Shown one piece after another: positions 36,501 to 49,900 of a stretch of DNA of 64,000 bases. The position numbers and the translations under genes were made by a program. Each line of letters starts with the position of its first letter. The first letter of the stretch is position 1. Below the pieces are notes generated by a model that did not search any database, was not told the origin of the DNA, and was given only the letters and a program-made list of their open reading frames with translations. This stretch comes from Sipunculus nudus (Eukaryota > Annelida > Sipuncula > Golfingiida > Sipunculidae): the NCBI GenBank assembly GCA_026874595.1, contig CM049320.1, positions 920,001-984,000 on the forward strand, written 5' to 3'.

Positions 36501-39500
36501 CAGAGCTTTAACTAAATAGCAAGTACATGTTATACTGAGCATCCTATATGTCATGTGTCAGAGCTTTAGCTGAGCATCCTATACGTCATGTTTCAGAGCT
36601 TTAACTGAACAGCAAGTAAATTTTATACTGAGCATCCTATATGTCATGTGGCAGAGCTTTAACTGAATAGCAAGTACATGTAATACTGAGCATCCTGTAT
36701 GTCATGTGTCAGAGCTTTAACTGAATAGCAAGTACATGTAATACTGAGCATCCTATATGTCATGTGTCAGAGCTTTAACTGAATAGCAAGTACATGTTAT
36801 ACTGAGCATCCTGTATGTCATGTGTCAGAGCTTTAACTGAATAGCAAGTAGATGTAATACTGAGCATCCTATATGTCATGTGTCAGAGCTTTAGCTGAAT
36901 AGCAAGTAGATGTAATACTGAGCATCCTATATGTCATGTGTCAGAGCTTTAGCTGAATAGCAAGTAGATGTAATAATGAGCATCCTATATGTCATGTGTC
37001 AGAGCTTTAACTGAATAGCAAGTAGATGTAATACTGAGCATCCTATATGTCATGTATCAGAGCTTTAACTGAATAGCAAGTACATGTTATACTGAGCATC
37101 CTATATGTCATGTGTCAGAGCTTTAACTGAATAGCAAGTACATGTTATACTGAGCATCCTATATGTCATCTGTCAGAGCTTTAACTGAATAGCAGGTACA
37201 TGTAATACTGAGCATCATATATGTCATGTGTCAGAGCTTTAACTGAATAGCAAGTAGATGTAATACTGAGCATCCTATATGTCATGTGTCAGAGCTTTAA
37301 CTGAATAGCAGGTACATGTAATACTGAGCATCATATAAGTCATGTGTCAGAGCTTTAACTGAATAGCAAGTAGATGTAATACTGAGCATCCTATATGTCA
37401 TGTGTCAGAGCTTTACCTGAATAGCAAGTACATGTTATACTGAGCATCCTATATGTCATGTGTCAGAGCTTTAACTGAATAGCAAGTACATGTTATACTG
37501 AGCATCCTATATGTCATGTGTCAGAGTTTTAGCTGAGCATCCTATACGTCATGTGTCAGAGCTTTAACTGAACAGCAAGTAAATTTTATACTGAGCATCC
37601 TATATGTCATGTGTCAGAGCTTTAACTGAATAGCAAGTACATGTAATACTGAGCATCCTGTATGTCATGTGTCAGAGCTTTAACTGAATAGCAAGTACAT
37701 GTAATACTGAGCATCCTATATGTCATGTGTCAGAGCTTTAACTGAATAGCAAGTACATGTTATACTGAGCATCCTGTATGTCATGTGTCAGAGCTTTAAC
37801 TGAATAGCAAGTAGATGTAATACTGAGCATCCTATATGTCATGTGTCAGAGCTTTAGCTGAATAGCAAGTAGATGTAATACTGAGCATCCTATATGTCAT
37901 GTGTCAGAGCTTTAGCTGAATAGCTAGTAGATGTAATAATGAGCATCCTATATGTCATGTGTCAGAGCTTTAACTGAATAGCAAGTAGATGTAATACTGA
38001 GCATCCTATATGTCATGTATCAGAGCTTTAACTGAATAGCAAGTACATGTTATACTGAGCATCCTTTATGTCATGTGTCAGAGCTTTAACTGAATAGCAA
38101 GTAGATGTAATACTGAGCATCCTATATGTCATGTGTCAGAGCTTTAACTGAATATCAAGCACATGTGGTACTGAGCATCCTATATGTCATGAGTCAGAGG
38201 CTGAACAGCAAGTACATGTTATACTGAGCATCATATATGTCATGTGTCAGAGCTTTAACTGAATAGCAAGTAGATGTAGTACTGAGCATCCTATATGTCA
38301 TGTGTCAGAGCTTTAACTGAACAACAAGTACATGTTATACTGAGCATCCTATATGTCATATGTCAGAGCTTTAACTGAACAGCAAGTACATGTTATACTG
38401 AGCATCCTATATGTCATGTGTCAGAGCTTTAACTGAATAGCAGGTACATGTAATACTGAGCATCCTATATGTCATGTGTCAGAGCTTTAACTGAACAGCA
38501 AGTAGATGTAATACTGAGCATCCTATATGTCATGTGTCAGAGCTTTAACTGAATAGCAAGTACATGTAATACTGAGCATCCTGTATGTCATGTGTCAGAG
38601 CTTTAACTGAATAGCAAGTAGATGTAATACTGAGCATCCTGTATGTCATGTGTCAGAGCTTTAACTGAACAGCAAGTACATGTAATACTGAGCATCCTAT
38701 ATGTCATGTGTCAGAGCTTTAACTGAATAGCAAGAACATGTTATACTGAGCATCCTATATGTCATGTGTCAGAGCTTTAGCTGAGCATCCTATACGTCAT
38801 GTGTCAGAGCTTTAACTGAACAGCAAGTAAATTGTATACTGAGCATCCTATATGTCATGTGTCAGAGCTTTAACTGAATAGCAAGTACATGTAATACTGA
38901 GCATCCTGTATGTCATGTGTCAGAGCTTTAACTGAATATCAAGTACATGTAATACTGAGCATCCTATATGTCATGTGTCAGAGCTTTAACTGAATAGCAA
39001 GTACATGTTATACTGAGCATCCTGTATGTCATGTGTCAGAGCTTTAACTGAATAGCAAGTAGATGTAATACTGAGCATCCTATATGTCATGTGTCAGAGC
39101 TTTAGCTGAATAGCAAGTAGATGTAATACTGAGCATCCTATATGTCATGTGTCAGAGCTTTAGCTGAATAGCAAGTAGATGTAATAATGAGCATCCTATA
39201 TGTCATGTGTCAGAGCTTTAACTGAATAGCAAGTAGATGTAATACTGAGCATCCTATATGTCATGTATCAGAGCTTTAACTGAATAGCAAGTACATGTTA
39301 TACTGAGCATCCTATATGTCATGTGTCAGAGCTTTAACTGAATAGCAAGTACATGTTATACTGAGCATCCTATATGTCATGTGTCAGAGCTTTAACTGAA
39401 CAGCAAGTACATGTAGTACTGAGCATCCTATATGTCATGTGTCAGAGCTTTAACTGAACAACAAGTACATGTTATACTGAGCATCCTATATATCATATGT

Positions 39501-42500
39501 CAGAGCTTTAACTGAACAGCAAGTAAATGTAGTACTGAGCATCCTATATTTCATGTGTCAGAGCTTTAACTGAACAGCAAGTACATGTAATACTGAGCAT
39601 CCTATATGTCATGTGTCAGAGCTTTAACTGAACAGCAAGTAGATGTAATACTGAGCATCCTATATGTCATGTGTCAGAGCTTTAACTGAATAGCAAATAC
39701 ATGTTATACTGAGCATCCTATATGTCATGTGTCAGAGCTTTAGCTGAATAGCAAGTACATGTAATACTGAGCATCCTATATGTCATGTGTCAGAGCTTTA
39801 ACTGAATAGCAAGTACATGTTATACTGAGCATCCTATATGTCATGTGTCAGAGCTTAAGCTGAATAGCAAGTAGATGTAATACTGAGCATCCTATATGTC
39901 ATGTGTCAGAGCTTTAACTGAATAGCAGGTACATGTAATACTGAGCATCATATATGTCATGTGTCAGAGCTTTAACTGAATAGCAAGTAGATGTAATACT
40001 GAGCATCCTATATGTCATGTGTCAGAGCTTTAACTGAATAGCAAGTACATGTAATACTGAGCATCCTATATGTCATGTGTCAGAGCTTTAACTGAATAGC
40101 AAGTAGATGTAATACTGAGCATCCTAAATGTCATGTGTCAGAGCTTTAACTGAATAGCAAGTAGATGTAATACTGAGCATCCTATAAGTCATGTGTCAGA
40201 GCTTTAACTGAATAGCAAGTACATGCTATACTGAGCATACTATATGTCATGTGTCAGAGCTTTAGCTGAATAGCAAGTACATGTAATACTGAGCATCCTA
40301 TATGTCATTTGTCAGAGCTTTAACTGAATAGCAAGTACATGTTATACTGAGCATCCTATATGTCATGTGTCAGAGCGTTAGCTGAATAGCAAGTAAATGT
40401 AATACTGAGCATCCTATATGTCATGTGTCAGAGCTTTAACTGAATAGCAGGTACATGTAATACTGAGCATCATATATGTCATGTGTCAGAGCTTTAACTG
40501 AATAGCAAGTAGATGTAATACTGAGCATCCTATATGTCATGTGTCAGAGCTTTAACTGAATAGCAAGTACATGTTATACTGAGCATCCTATATGTCATGT
40601 GTCAGAGCTTTAACTGAATAGCAAGTACATGTTATACTGAGCATCCTATATGTCATGTGTCAGAGCTTTAACTGAATAGCAGGTACATGTAATACTGAGC
40701 ATCATATATGTCATGTGTCAGAGCTTTAACTGAATAGCAAGTAGATGTAATACTGAGCATCCTATAGGTCATGTGTCAGAGCTTTAACTGAATAGCAGGT
40801 ACATGTAATACTGAGCATCATATAAGTCATGTGTCAGAGCTTTAACTGAATAGCAAGTAGATGTAATACTGAGCATCCTATATGTCATGTTTCAGAGCTT
40901 TACCTGAATAGCAAGTACATGTTATACTGAGCATCCTATATGTCATGTGTCAGAGCTTTAACTGAATAGCAAGTACATGTTATACTGAGCATCCTATATG
41001 TCATGTGTCAGAGCTTTAGCTGAGCATCCTATACGTCATGTGTCAGAGCTTTAACTGAACAGCAAGTAAATTTTATACTGAGCATCCTATATGTCATGTG
41101 GCAGAGCTTTAACTGAATAGCAAGTACATGTAATACTGAGCATCCTGTATGTCATGTGTCAGAGCTTTAACTGAATAGCAAGTACATGTAATACTGAGCA
41201 TCCTATATGTCATGTGTCAGAGCTTTAACTGAATAGCAAGTACATGTTATACTGAGCATCCTGTATGTCATGTGTCAGAGCTTTAACTGAATAGCAAGTA
41301 GATGTAATACTGAGCATCCTATATGTCATGTGTCAGAGCTTTAGCTGAATAGCAAGTAGATGTAATACTGAGCATCCTATATGTCATGTGTCAGAGCTTT
41401 AACTGAACAACAAGTACATGTTATACTGAGCATCCTATATGTCATATGTCAGAGCTTTAACTGAACAGCAAGTACATGTAATACTGAGCATCCTATATGT
41501 CATGTGTCAGAGCTTTAACTGAACAGCAAGTAGATGTAATACTGAGCATCCTATATGTCATGTGTCAGAGCTTTAACTGAACAGCAAGTAGATGTAATAC
41601 TGAGCATCCTGTATGTCATGTGTCAGAGCTTTAACTGAATAGCAAGTACATGTAATACTGAGCATCCTGTATGTCATGTGTCAGAGCTTTAACTGAACAG
41701 CAAGTACATGTAATACTGAGCATCCTATATGTCATGTATCAGAGCTTTAACTGAACAGCAAGTAGATGTAATACTGAGCATCCTATATGTCATGTGTCAG
41801 AGCTTTAACTGAAGAGCAAGTACATGTTATACTGAGCATCCTGTATGTCATGTGTCAGAGATTTTACTGAATAGCAAGTACATGTAATACTGAGCATCCT
41901 GTTTGTCATGTGTCAGAGATTTAACTGAATAGCAAGTAGATGTAATACTGAGCATCCTGTATGTCATGTGTCAGAGCTTTAACTGAATAGCAAGTAGATG
42001 TAATACTGAGCATCCTATATGTCATGTGTCAGAGCTTTAACTGAATAGCAAGTACATGTTATACTGAGCATCCTATATGTCATGTGTCAGAGCTTTAACT
42101 GAATAGCAAGTACATGTTATACTGAGCATCCTATATGTCATCTGTCAGAGCTTTAACTGAATAGCGGGTACATGTAATACTGAGCATCATATATGTCATG
42201 TGTCAGAGCTTTAACTGAATAGCAAGTAGATGTAATACTGAGCATCCTATATGTCATGTGTCAGAGCTTTAACTGAATAGCAGGTACATGTAATACTGAG
42301 CATCATATAAGTCATGTGTCAGAGCTTTAACTGAATAGCAAGTAGATGTAATACTGAGCATCCTATATGTCATGTGTCAGAGCTTTACCTGAATAGCAAG
42401 TACATGTTATACTGAGCATCCTATATGTCATGTGTCAGAGCTTTAACTGAATAGCAAGTACATGTTATACTGAGCATCCTATATGTCATGTGTCAGAGCT

Positions 42501-43989
42501 TTAGCTGAGCATCCTATACGTCATGTGTCAGAGCTTTAACTGGACAGCAAGTAAATTTTATACTGAGCATCCTATATGTCATGTGTCAGAGCTTTAACTG
42601 AATAGCAAGTACATGTAATACTGAGCATCCTGTATGTCATGTGTCAGAGCTTTAACTGAATAGCAAGTACATGTAATACTGAGCATCCTATATGTCATGT
42701 GTCAGAGCTTTAACTGAAAAGCAAGTACATTTTATACTGAGCATCCTGTATGTCATGTGTCAGAGCTTTAACTGAATAGCAAGTAGATGTAATACTGAGC
42801 ATCCTATATGTCATGTGTCAGAGCTTTAGCTGAATAGCAAGTAGATGTAATACTGAGCATCCTATATGTCATGTGTCAGAGCTTTAGCTGAATAGCTAGT
42901 AGATGTAATAATGAGCATCCTATATGTCATGTGTCAGAGCTTTAACTGAATAGCAAGTAGATGTAATACTGAGCATCCTATATGTCATGTATCAGAGCTT
43001 TAACTGAATAGCAAGTACATGTTATACTGAGCATCCTTTATGTCATGTGTCAGAGCTTTAACTGAATAGCAAGTACATGTTATACTGAGCATCCTATATG
43101 TCATGTGTCAGAGCTTTAACTGAATATCAAGCACATGTGGTACTGAGCATCCTATATGTCATGAGTCATAGGCTGAACAGCAAGTACATGTTATACTGAG
43201 CATCATATATGTCATGTGTCAGAGCTTTAACTGAATAGCAAGTAGATGTAGTACTGAGCATCCTATATGTCATGTGTCAGAGCTTTAACTGAACAACAAG
43301 TACATGTTATACTGAGCATCCTATATGTCATATGTCAGAGCTTTAACTGAACAGCAAGTACATGTTATACTGAGCATCCTATATGTCATGTGTCAGAGCT
43401 TTAACTGAATAGCAGGTACATGTAATACTGAGCATCCTATATGTCATGTGTCAGAGCTTTAACTGAACAGCAAGTAGATGTAATACTGAGCATCCTATAT
43501 GTCATGTGTCAGAGCTTTAACTGAACAGCAAGTAGATGTAATACTGAGCATCCTGTATGTCATGTGTCAGAGCTTTAACTGAATAGCAAGTAGATGTAAT
43601 ACTGAGCATCCTGTATGTCATGTGTCAGAGCTTTAACTGAACAGCAAGTACATGTAATACTGAGCATCCTATATGTCATGTGTCAGAGCTTTAACTGAAT
43701 AGCAAGTACATGTTATACTGAGCATCCTATATGTCATGTGTCAGAGCTTTAGCTGAGCATCCTATACGTCATGTGTCAGAGCTTTAACTGAACAGCAAGT
43801 AAATTTTATACTGAGCATCCTATATGTCATGTGTCAGAGCTTTAACTGAATAGCAAGTACATGTAATACTGAGCATCCTGTATGTCATGTGTCAGAGCTT
43901 TAACTGAATAGCAAGTACATGTAATACTGAGCATCCTATATGTCATGTGTCAGAGCTTTAACTGAATAGCAAGTACATGTTATACTGAG

Positions 43990-46900
43990 CATCCTGTATG
44001 TCATGTGTCAGATCTTTAACTGAATAGCAAGTAGATGTAATACTGAGCATCCTATATGTCATGTGTCAGAGCTTTAGCTGAATAGCAAGTAGATGTAATA
44101 CTGAGCATCCTATATGTCATGTGTCAGAGCTTTAGCTGAATAGCAAGTAGATGTAATAATGAGCATCCTATATGTCATGTGTCAGAGCTTTAACTGAATA
44201 GCAAGTAGATGTAATACTGAGCATCCTATATGTCATGTATCAGAGCTTTAACTGAATAGCAAGTACATGTTATACTGAGCATCCTATATGTCATGTGTCA
44301 GAGCTTTAACTGAATAGCAAGTACATGTTATACTGAGCATCCTATATGTCATGTGTCAGAGCTTTAACTGAACAACAAGTACATGTTATACTGAGCATCC
44401 TATATATCATATGTCAGAGCTTTAACTGAACAGCAAGTACATGTAGTACTGAGCATCCTATATTTCATGTGTCAGAGCTTTAACTGAACAGCAAGTACAT
44501 GTAATACTGAGCATCCTATATGTCATGTGTCAGAGCTTTAACTGAACAGCAAGTAGATGTAATACTGAGCATCCTATATGTCATGTGTCAGAGCTTTAAC
44601 TGAACAGCAAGTAGATGTAATACTGAGCATCCTGTATGTCATGTGTCAGAGCTTTAACTGAATAGCAAGTAGATGTAATACTGAGCATCCTGTATGTCAT
44701 GTGTCAGAGCTTTAACTGAACAGCAAGTACATGTAATACTGAGCATCCTATATGTCATGTGTCAGAGCTTTAACTGAACAGCAAGTAGATGTAATACTGA
44801 GCATCCTATATGTCATGTGTCAGAGCTTTAACTGAAGAGCAAGTACATGTTATACTGAGCATCCTGTATGTCATGTGTCAGAGATTTTACTGAATAGCAA
44901 GTACATGTAATACTGTGCATCCTGTTTGTCATGTGTCAGAGATTTAACTGAATAGCAAGTAGATGTAATACTGAGCATCCTGTATGTCATGTGTCAGAGC
45001 TTTAACTGAATAGCAAGTAGATGTAATACTGAGCATCCTGTATGTCATGTGTCAGAGCTTTAACTGAATAGCAAATAGATGTAATACTGAGCATCCTATA
45101 TGTCATGTGTCAGAGCTTTAGCTGAATAGCAAGTAGATGTAATACTGAGCATCCTATATGTCATGTGTCAGAGCTTTAGCTGAATAGCAAGTAGATGTAA
45201 TACTGAGCATCCTATATGTCATGTGTCAGAGCTTTAACTGAATAGCAAGTAGATGTAATACTGAGCATCCTATATGTCATGTGTCAGAGGTTTAACTGAA
45301 TAGCAAGTAGATGTAATACTGAGCATCCTATATGTCATGTGTCAGAGCTTTAACTGAATAGCAAGTAGATGTAATACTGAGCATCCTATATGTCATGTGT
45401 CAGAGCTTTAACTGAATAGCAAGTACATGCTATACTGAGCATCCTATATGTCATGTGTCAGAGCTTTAGCTGAATAGCAAGTACATGTAATACTGAGCAT
45501 CCTATATGTCATGTGTCAGAGCTTTAACTGAATAGCAAGTACATGTTATACTGAGCATCCTATATGTCATGTGTCAGAGCTTTAGCTGACTAGCAAGTAG
45601 ATGTAATACTGAGCATCCTATATGTCATGTGTCAGAGCTTTAACTGAATAGCAGGTACATGTAATACTGAGCATCATATATGTCATGTGTCAGAGCTTTA
45701 ACTGAATAGCAAGTAGATGTAATACTGAGCATCCTATATGTCATGTGTCAGAGCTTTAACTGAATAGCAAGTACATGTTATACTGAGCATCCTATATGTC
45801 ATGTGTCAGAGCTTTAACTGAATAGCAAGTACATGTTATACTGAGCATTCTATATGTCATGTGTCAGAGCTTTAACTGAATAGCAGGTACATGTAATACT
45901 GAGCATCATATATGTCATGTGTCAGAGCTTTAGCTGAATAGCAAGTAGATGTAATACTGAGCATCCTATATGTCATGTGTCAGAGCTTTAGCTGAATAGC
46001 AAGTAGATGTAATACTGAGCATCCTATATGTCATGTGTCAGAGCTTTAACTGAATAGCAAGTAGATGTAATACTGAGCATCCTATATGTCATGTGTCAGA
46101 GGTTTAACTGAATAGCAAGTAGATGTAATACTGAGCATCCTATATGTCATGTGTCAGAGCTTTAACTGAATAGCAAGTAGATGTAATACTGAGCATCCTA
46201 TATGTCATGTGTCAGAGCTTTAACTGAATAGCAAGTACATGCTATACTGAGCATCCTATATGTCATGTGTCAGAGCTTTAGCTGAATAGCAAGTACATGT
46301 AATACTGAGCATCCTATATGTCATGTGTCAGAGCTTTAACTGAATAGCAAGTACATGTTATACTGAGCATCCTATATGTCATGTGTCAGAGCTTTAGCTG
46401 ACTAGCAAGTAGATGTAATACTGAGCATCCTATATGTCATGTGTCAGAGCTTTAACTGAATAGCAGGTACATGTAATACTGAGCATCATATATGTCATGT
46501 GTCAGAGCTTTAACTGAATAGCAAGTAGATGTAATACTGAGCATCCTATATGTCATGTGTCAGAGCTTTAACTGAATAGCAAGTACATGTTATACTGAGC
46601 ATCCTATATGTCATGTGTCAGAGCTTTAACTGAATAGCAAGTACATGTTATACTGAGCATTCTATATGTCATGTGTCAGAGCTTTAACTGAATAGCAGGT
46701 ACATGTAATACTGAGCATCATATATGTCATGTGTCAGAGCTTTAACTGAATAGCAAGTAGATGTAATACTGAGCATCCTATATGTCATGTGTCAGAGCTT
46801 TAACTAAATAGCAAGTACATGTTATACTGAGCATCCTATATGTCATGTGTCAGAGCTTTAGCTGAGCATCCTATACGTCATGTGTCAGAGCTTTAACTGA

Positions 46901-49900
46901 ACAGCAAGTAAATTTTATACTGAGCATCCTATATGTCATGTGTCAGAGCTTTAACTGAATAGCAAGTACATGTAATACTGAGCATCCTGTATGTCATGTG
47001 TCAGAGCTTTAACTGAATAGCAAGTACATGTAATACTGAGCATCCTATATGTCATGTGTCAGAGCTTTAACTGAATAGCAAGTACATGTTATACTGAGCA
47101 TCCTGTATGTCATGTGTCAGAGCTTTAACTGAATAGCAAGTAGATGTAATACTGAGCATCCTATATGTCATGTGTCAGAGCTTTAACTGAATAGCAAGTA
47201 CATGTAGTACTGAGCATCCTGTATGTCATGTGTCAGAGCTTTAACTGAATAGCGAGTACATGTTATACTGAGCATCCTATATGTCATGTGTCAGAGCTTT
47301 AACTGAATAGCAAGTAGATGTAATACTGAGCATCCTGTATGTCATGTGTCAGAGCTTTAACTGAATAGCAAGTACATGTAATACTGAGCATCCTATATGT
47401 CATGTGTCAGAGCTTTAACTGAATAGCAAGTAGATGTAATACTGAGCATCCTGTATGTCATGTGTCAGAGCTTTAACTGAATAGCAGGTACATGTAATAC
47501 TGAGCATCCTGTATGTCATGTGTCAGAGCTTTAACTGAATAGCAAGTACATGTAATACTGAGCATCCTATATGTCATGTGTCAGAGCTTTAACTGAATAG
47601 CAAGTACATGTAATACTGAGCATCCTGTATGTCATGTGTCAGAGCTTTAACTTAATAGCAATTATATTTAATACTGAGCATCCTATATGTCATGTGTCAG
47701 AGCTTTAACTGAATAGCAAGTACATGTAATACTGAGCATCCTGTATGTCATGTGTCAGAGCTTTAACTTAATACCAAGTATATTTAATACTGAGCATCCT
47801 GTATGTCATGTGTCAGAGCTTTAACTGAATAGTAAGTAGAGGTAATACTGAGCATCCTGTATGTCATGTGTCAGAGCTTTAACTTAATAGCAAGTAGATG
47901 TAATACTGAGCATCCTGTATGTCATGTGTCAGAGCTTTAACTGAATAGCAAGTAGATGTAATACTGAGCATCCTATATGCCATGTGTCAGAGCTTTAACT
48001 GAGTAGCAAGTAGATGGAATACTGAGCATCCTATATGTCATGTGTCAGAGCTTTAACTGAATAGCAAGTACATGTTATACTGAGCATCCTATATGTCATG
48101 TGTCAGAGTTTAGCTGAATAGCAAGAACATGTAATACTGAGCATCCTATATGTCATGTGTCAGAGCTTTAACTGAATAGCAAGTACATGTTATACTGAGC
48201 ATCCTATATGTCATGTGTCAGAGCTTTAGCTGAATAGCAAGAAGATGTAATACTGAGCATCCTATATGTCATGTGTCAGAGCTTTAACTGAAAAGCAGGT
48301 ACATGTAATACTGAGCATCATATATGTCATGTGTCAGAGCTTTAACTGAATAGCAAGTAGATGTAATACTGAGCATCCTATATGTCATGTGTCAGAGCTT
48401 TAACTTAAAAGCAAGTACATGTAATACTGAGCATCCTATATGTCATGTGTCAGAGCTTTAACTGAATAGCAAGTAGATGTAATACTGAGCATCCTATATG
48501 TCATGTGTCAGAGGTTTAACTGAATAGCAAGTAGATGTAATACTGAGCATCCTATATGTCATGTGTCAGAGCTTTAACTGAATAGCAAGTACATGCTATA
48601 CTGAGCATCCTATATGTCATGTGTCAGAGCTTTAGCTGAAAAGCAAGTACATGTAATACTGAGCATCCTTTATGTCATGTGTCAGAGCTTTAACTGAATA
48701 GCAAGTACATGTTATACTGAGCATCCTATATGTCATGTGTCAGAGCTTTAGCTGACTAGCAAGAAGATGTAATACTGAGCATCCTATATGTCATGTGTCA
48801 GAGCTTTAACTGAATAGCAGGTACATGTAATACTGAGCATCATATATGTCATGTGTCAGAGCTTTAACTGAAAAGCAAGTAGATGTAATACTGAGCATCC
48901 TATATGTCATGTGTCAGAGCTTTAACTTAAAAGCAAGTACATATAATACTGAGCATCCTATATGTCATGTGTCAGAGCTTTAACTGAATAGCAAGTAGAT
49001 GTAATACTGAGCATCCTATATGTCACGTGTCAGAGCTTTAACTGAATAGCAAGTAGATGTAATACTGAGCATCCTATATGTCATGTGTCAGAGCTTTAAC
49101 TGAATAGCAAGTACATGCTATACTGAGCATCCTATATGTCATGTGTCAGAGCTTTAGCTGAATAGCAAGTACATGTAATACTGAGCATCCTTTATGTCAT
49201 GTGTCAGAGCTTTAACTGAATAGCAAGTACATGTTATACTGAGCATCCTATATGTCATGTGTCAGAGCTTTAGCTGACTAGCAAGAAGATGTAATACTGA
49301 GCATCCTATATGTCATGTGTCAGAGCTTTAACTGAATAGCAGGTACATGTAATACTAAGCATCATATATGTCATGTGTCAGAGCTTTACCTGAATAGCAA
49401 GTACATGTTATACTGAGCATCCTATATGTCATGTGTCAGAGCTTTAACTGAATAGCAAGTACATGTTATACTGAGCATCCTATATGTCATGTGTCAGAGC
49501 TTTAGCTGAGCATCCTATACGTCATGTGTCAGAGCTTTAACTGAACAGCAAGTAAATTTTATACTGAGCATCCTATATGTCATGTGTCAGAGCTTTAACT
49601 GAATAGCAAGTACATGTAATACTGAGCATCCTGTATGTCATGTGTCAGAGCTTTAACTGAATAGCAAGTACATGTAATACTGAGCATCCTATATGTCATG
49701 TGTCAGAGCTTTAACTGAATAGCAAGTACATGTTATACTGAGCATCCTGTATGTCATGTGTCAGAGCTTTAACTGAATAGCAAGTAGATGTAATACTGAG
49801 CATCCTATATGTCATGTGTCAGAGCTTTAGCTGAATAGCAAGTAGATGTAATACTGAGCATCCTATATGTCATGTGTCAGAGCTTTAGCTGAATAGCAAG

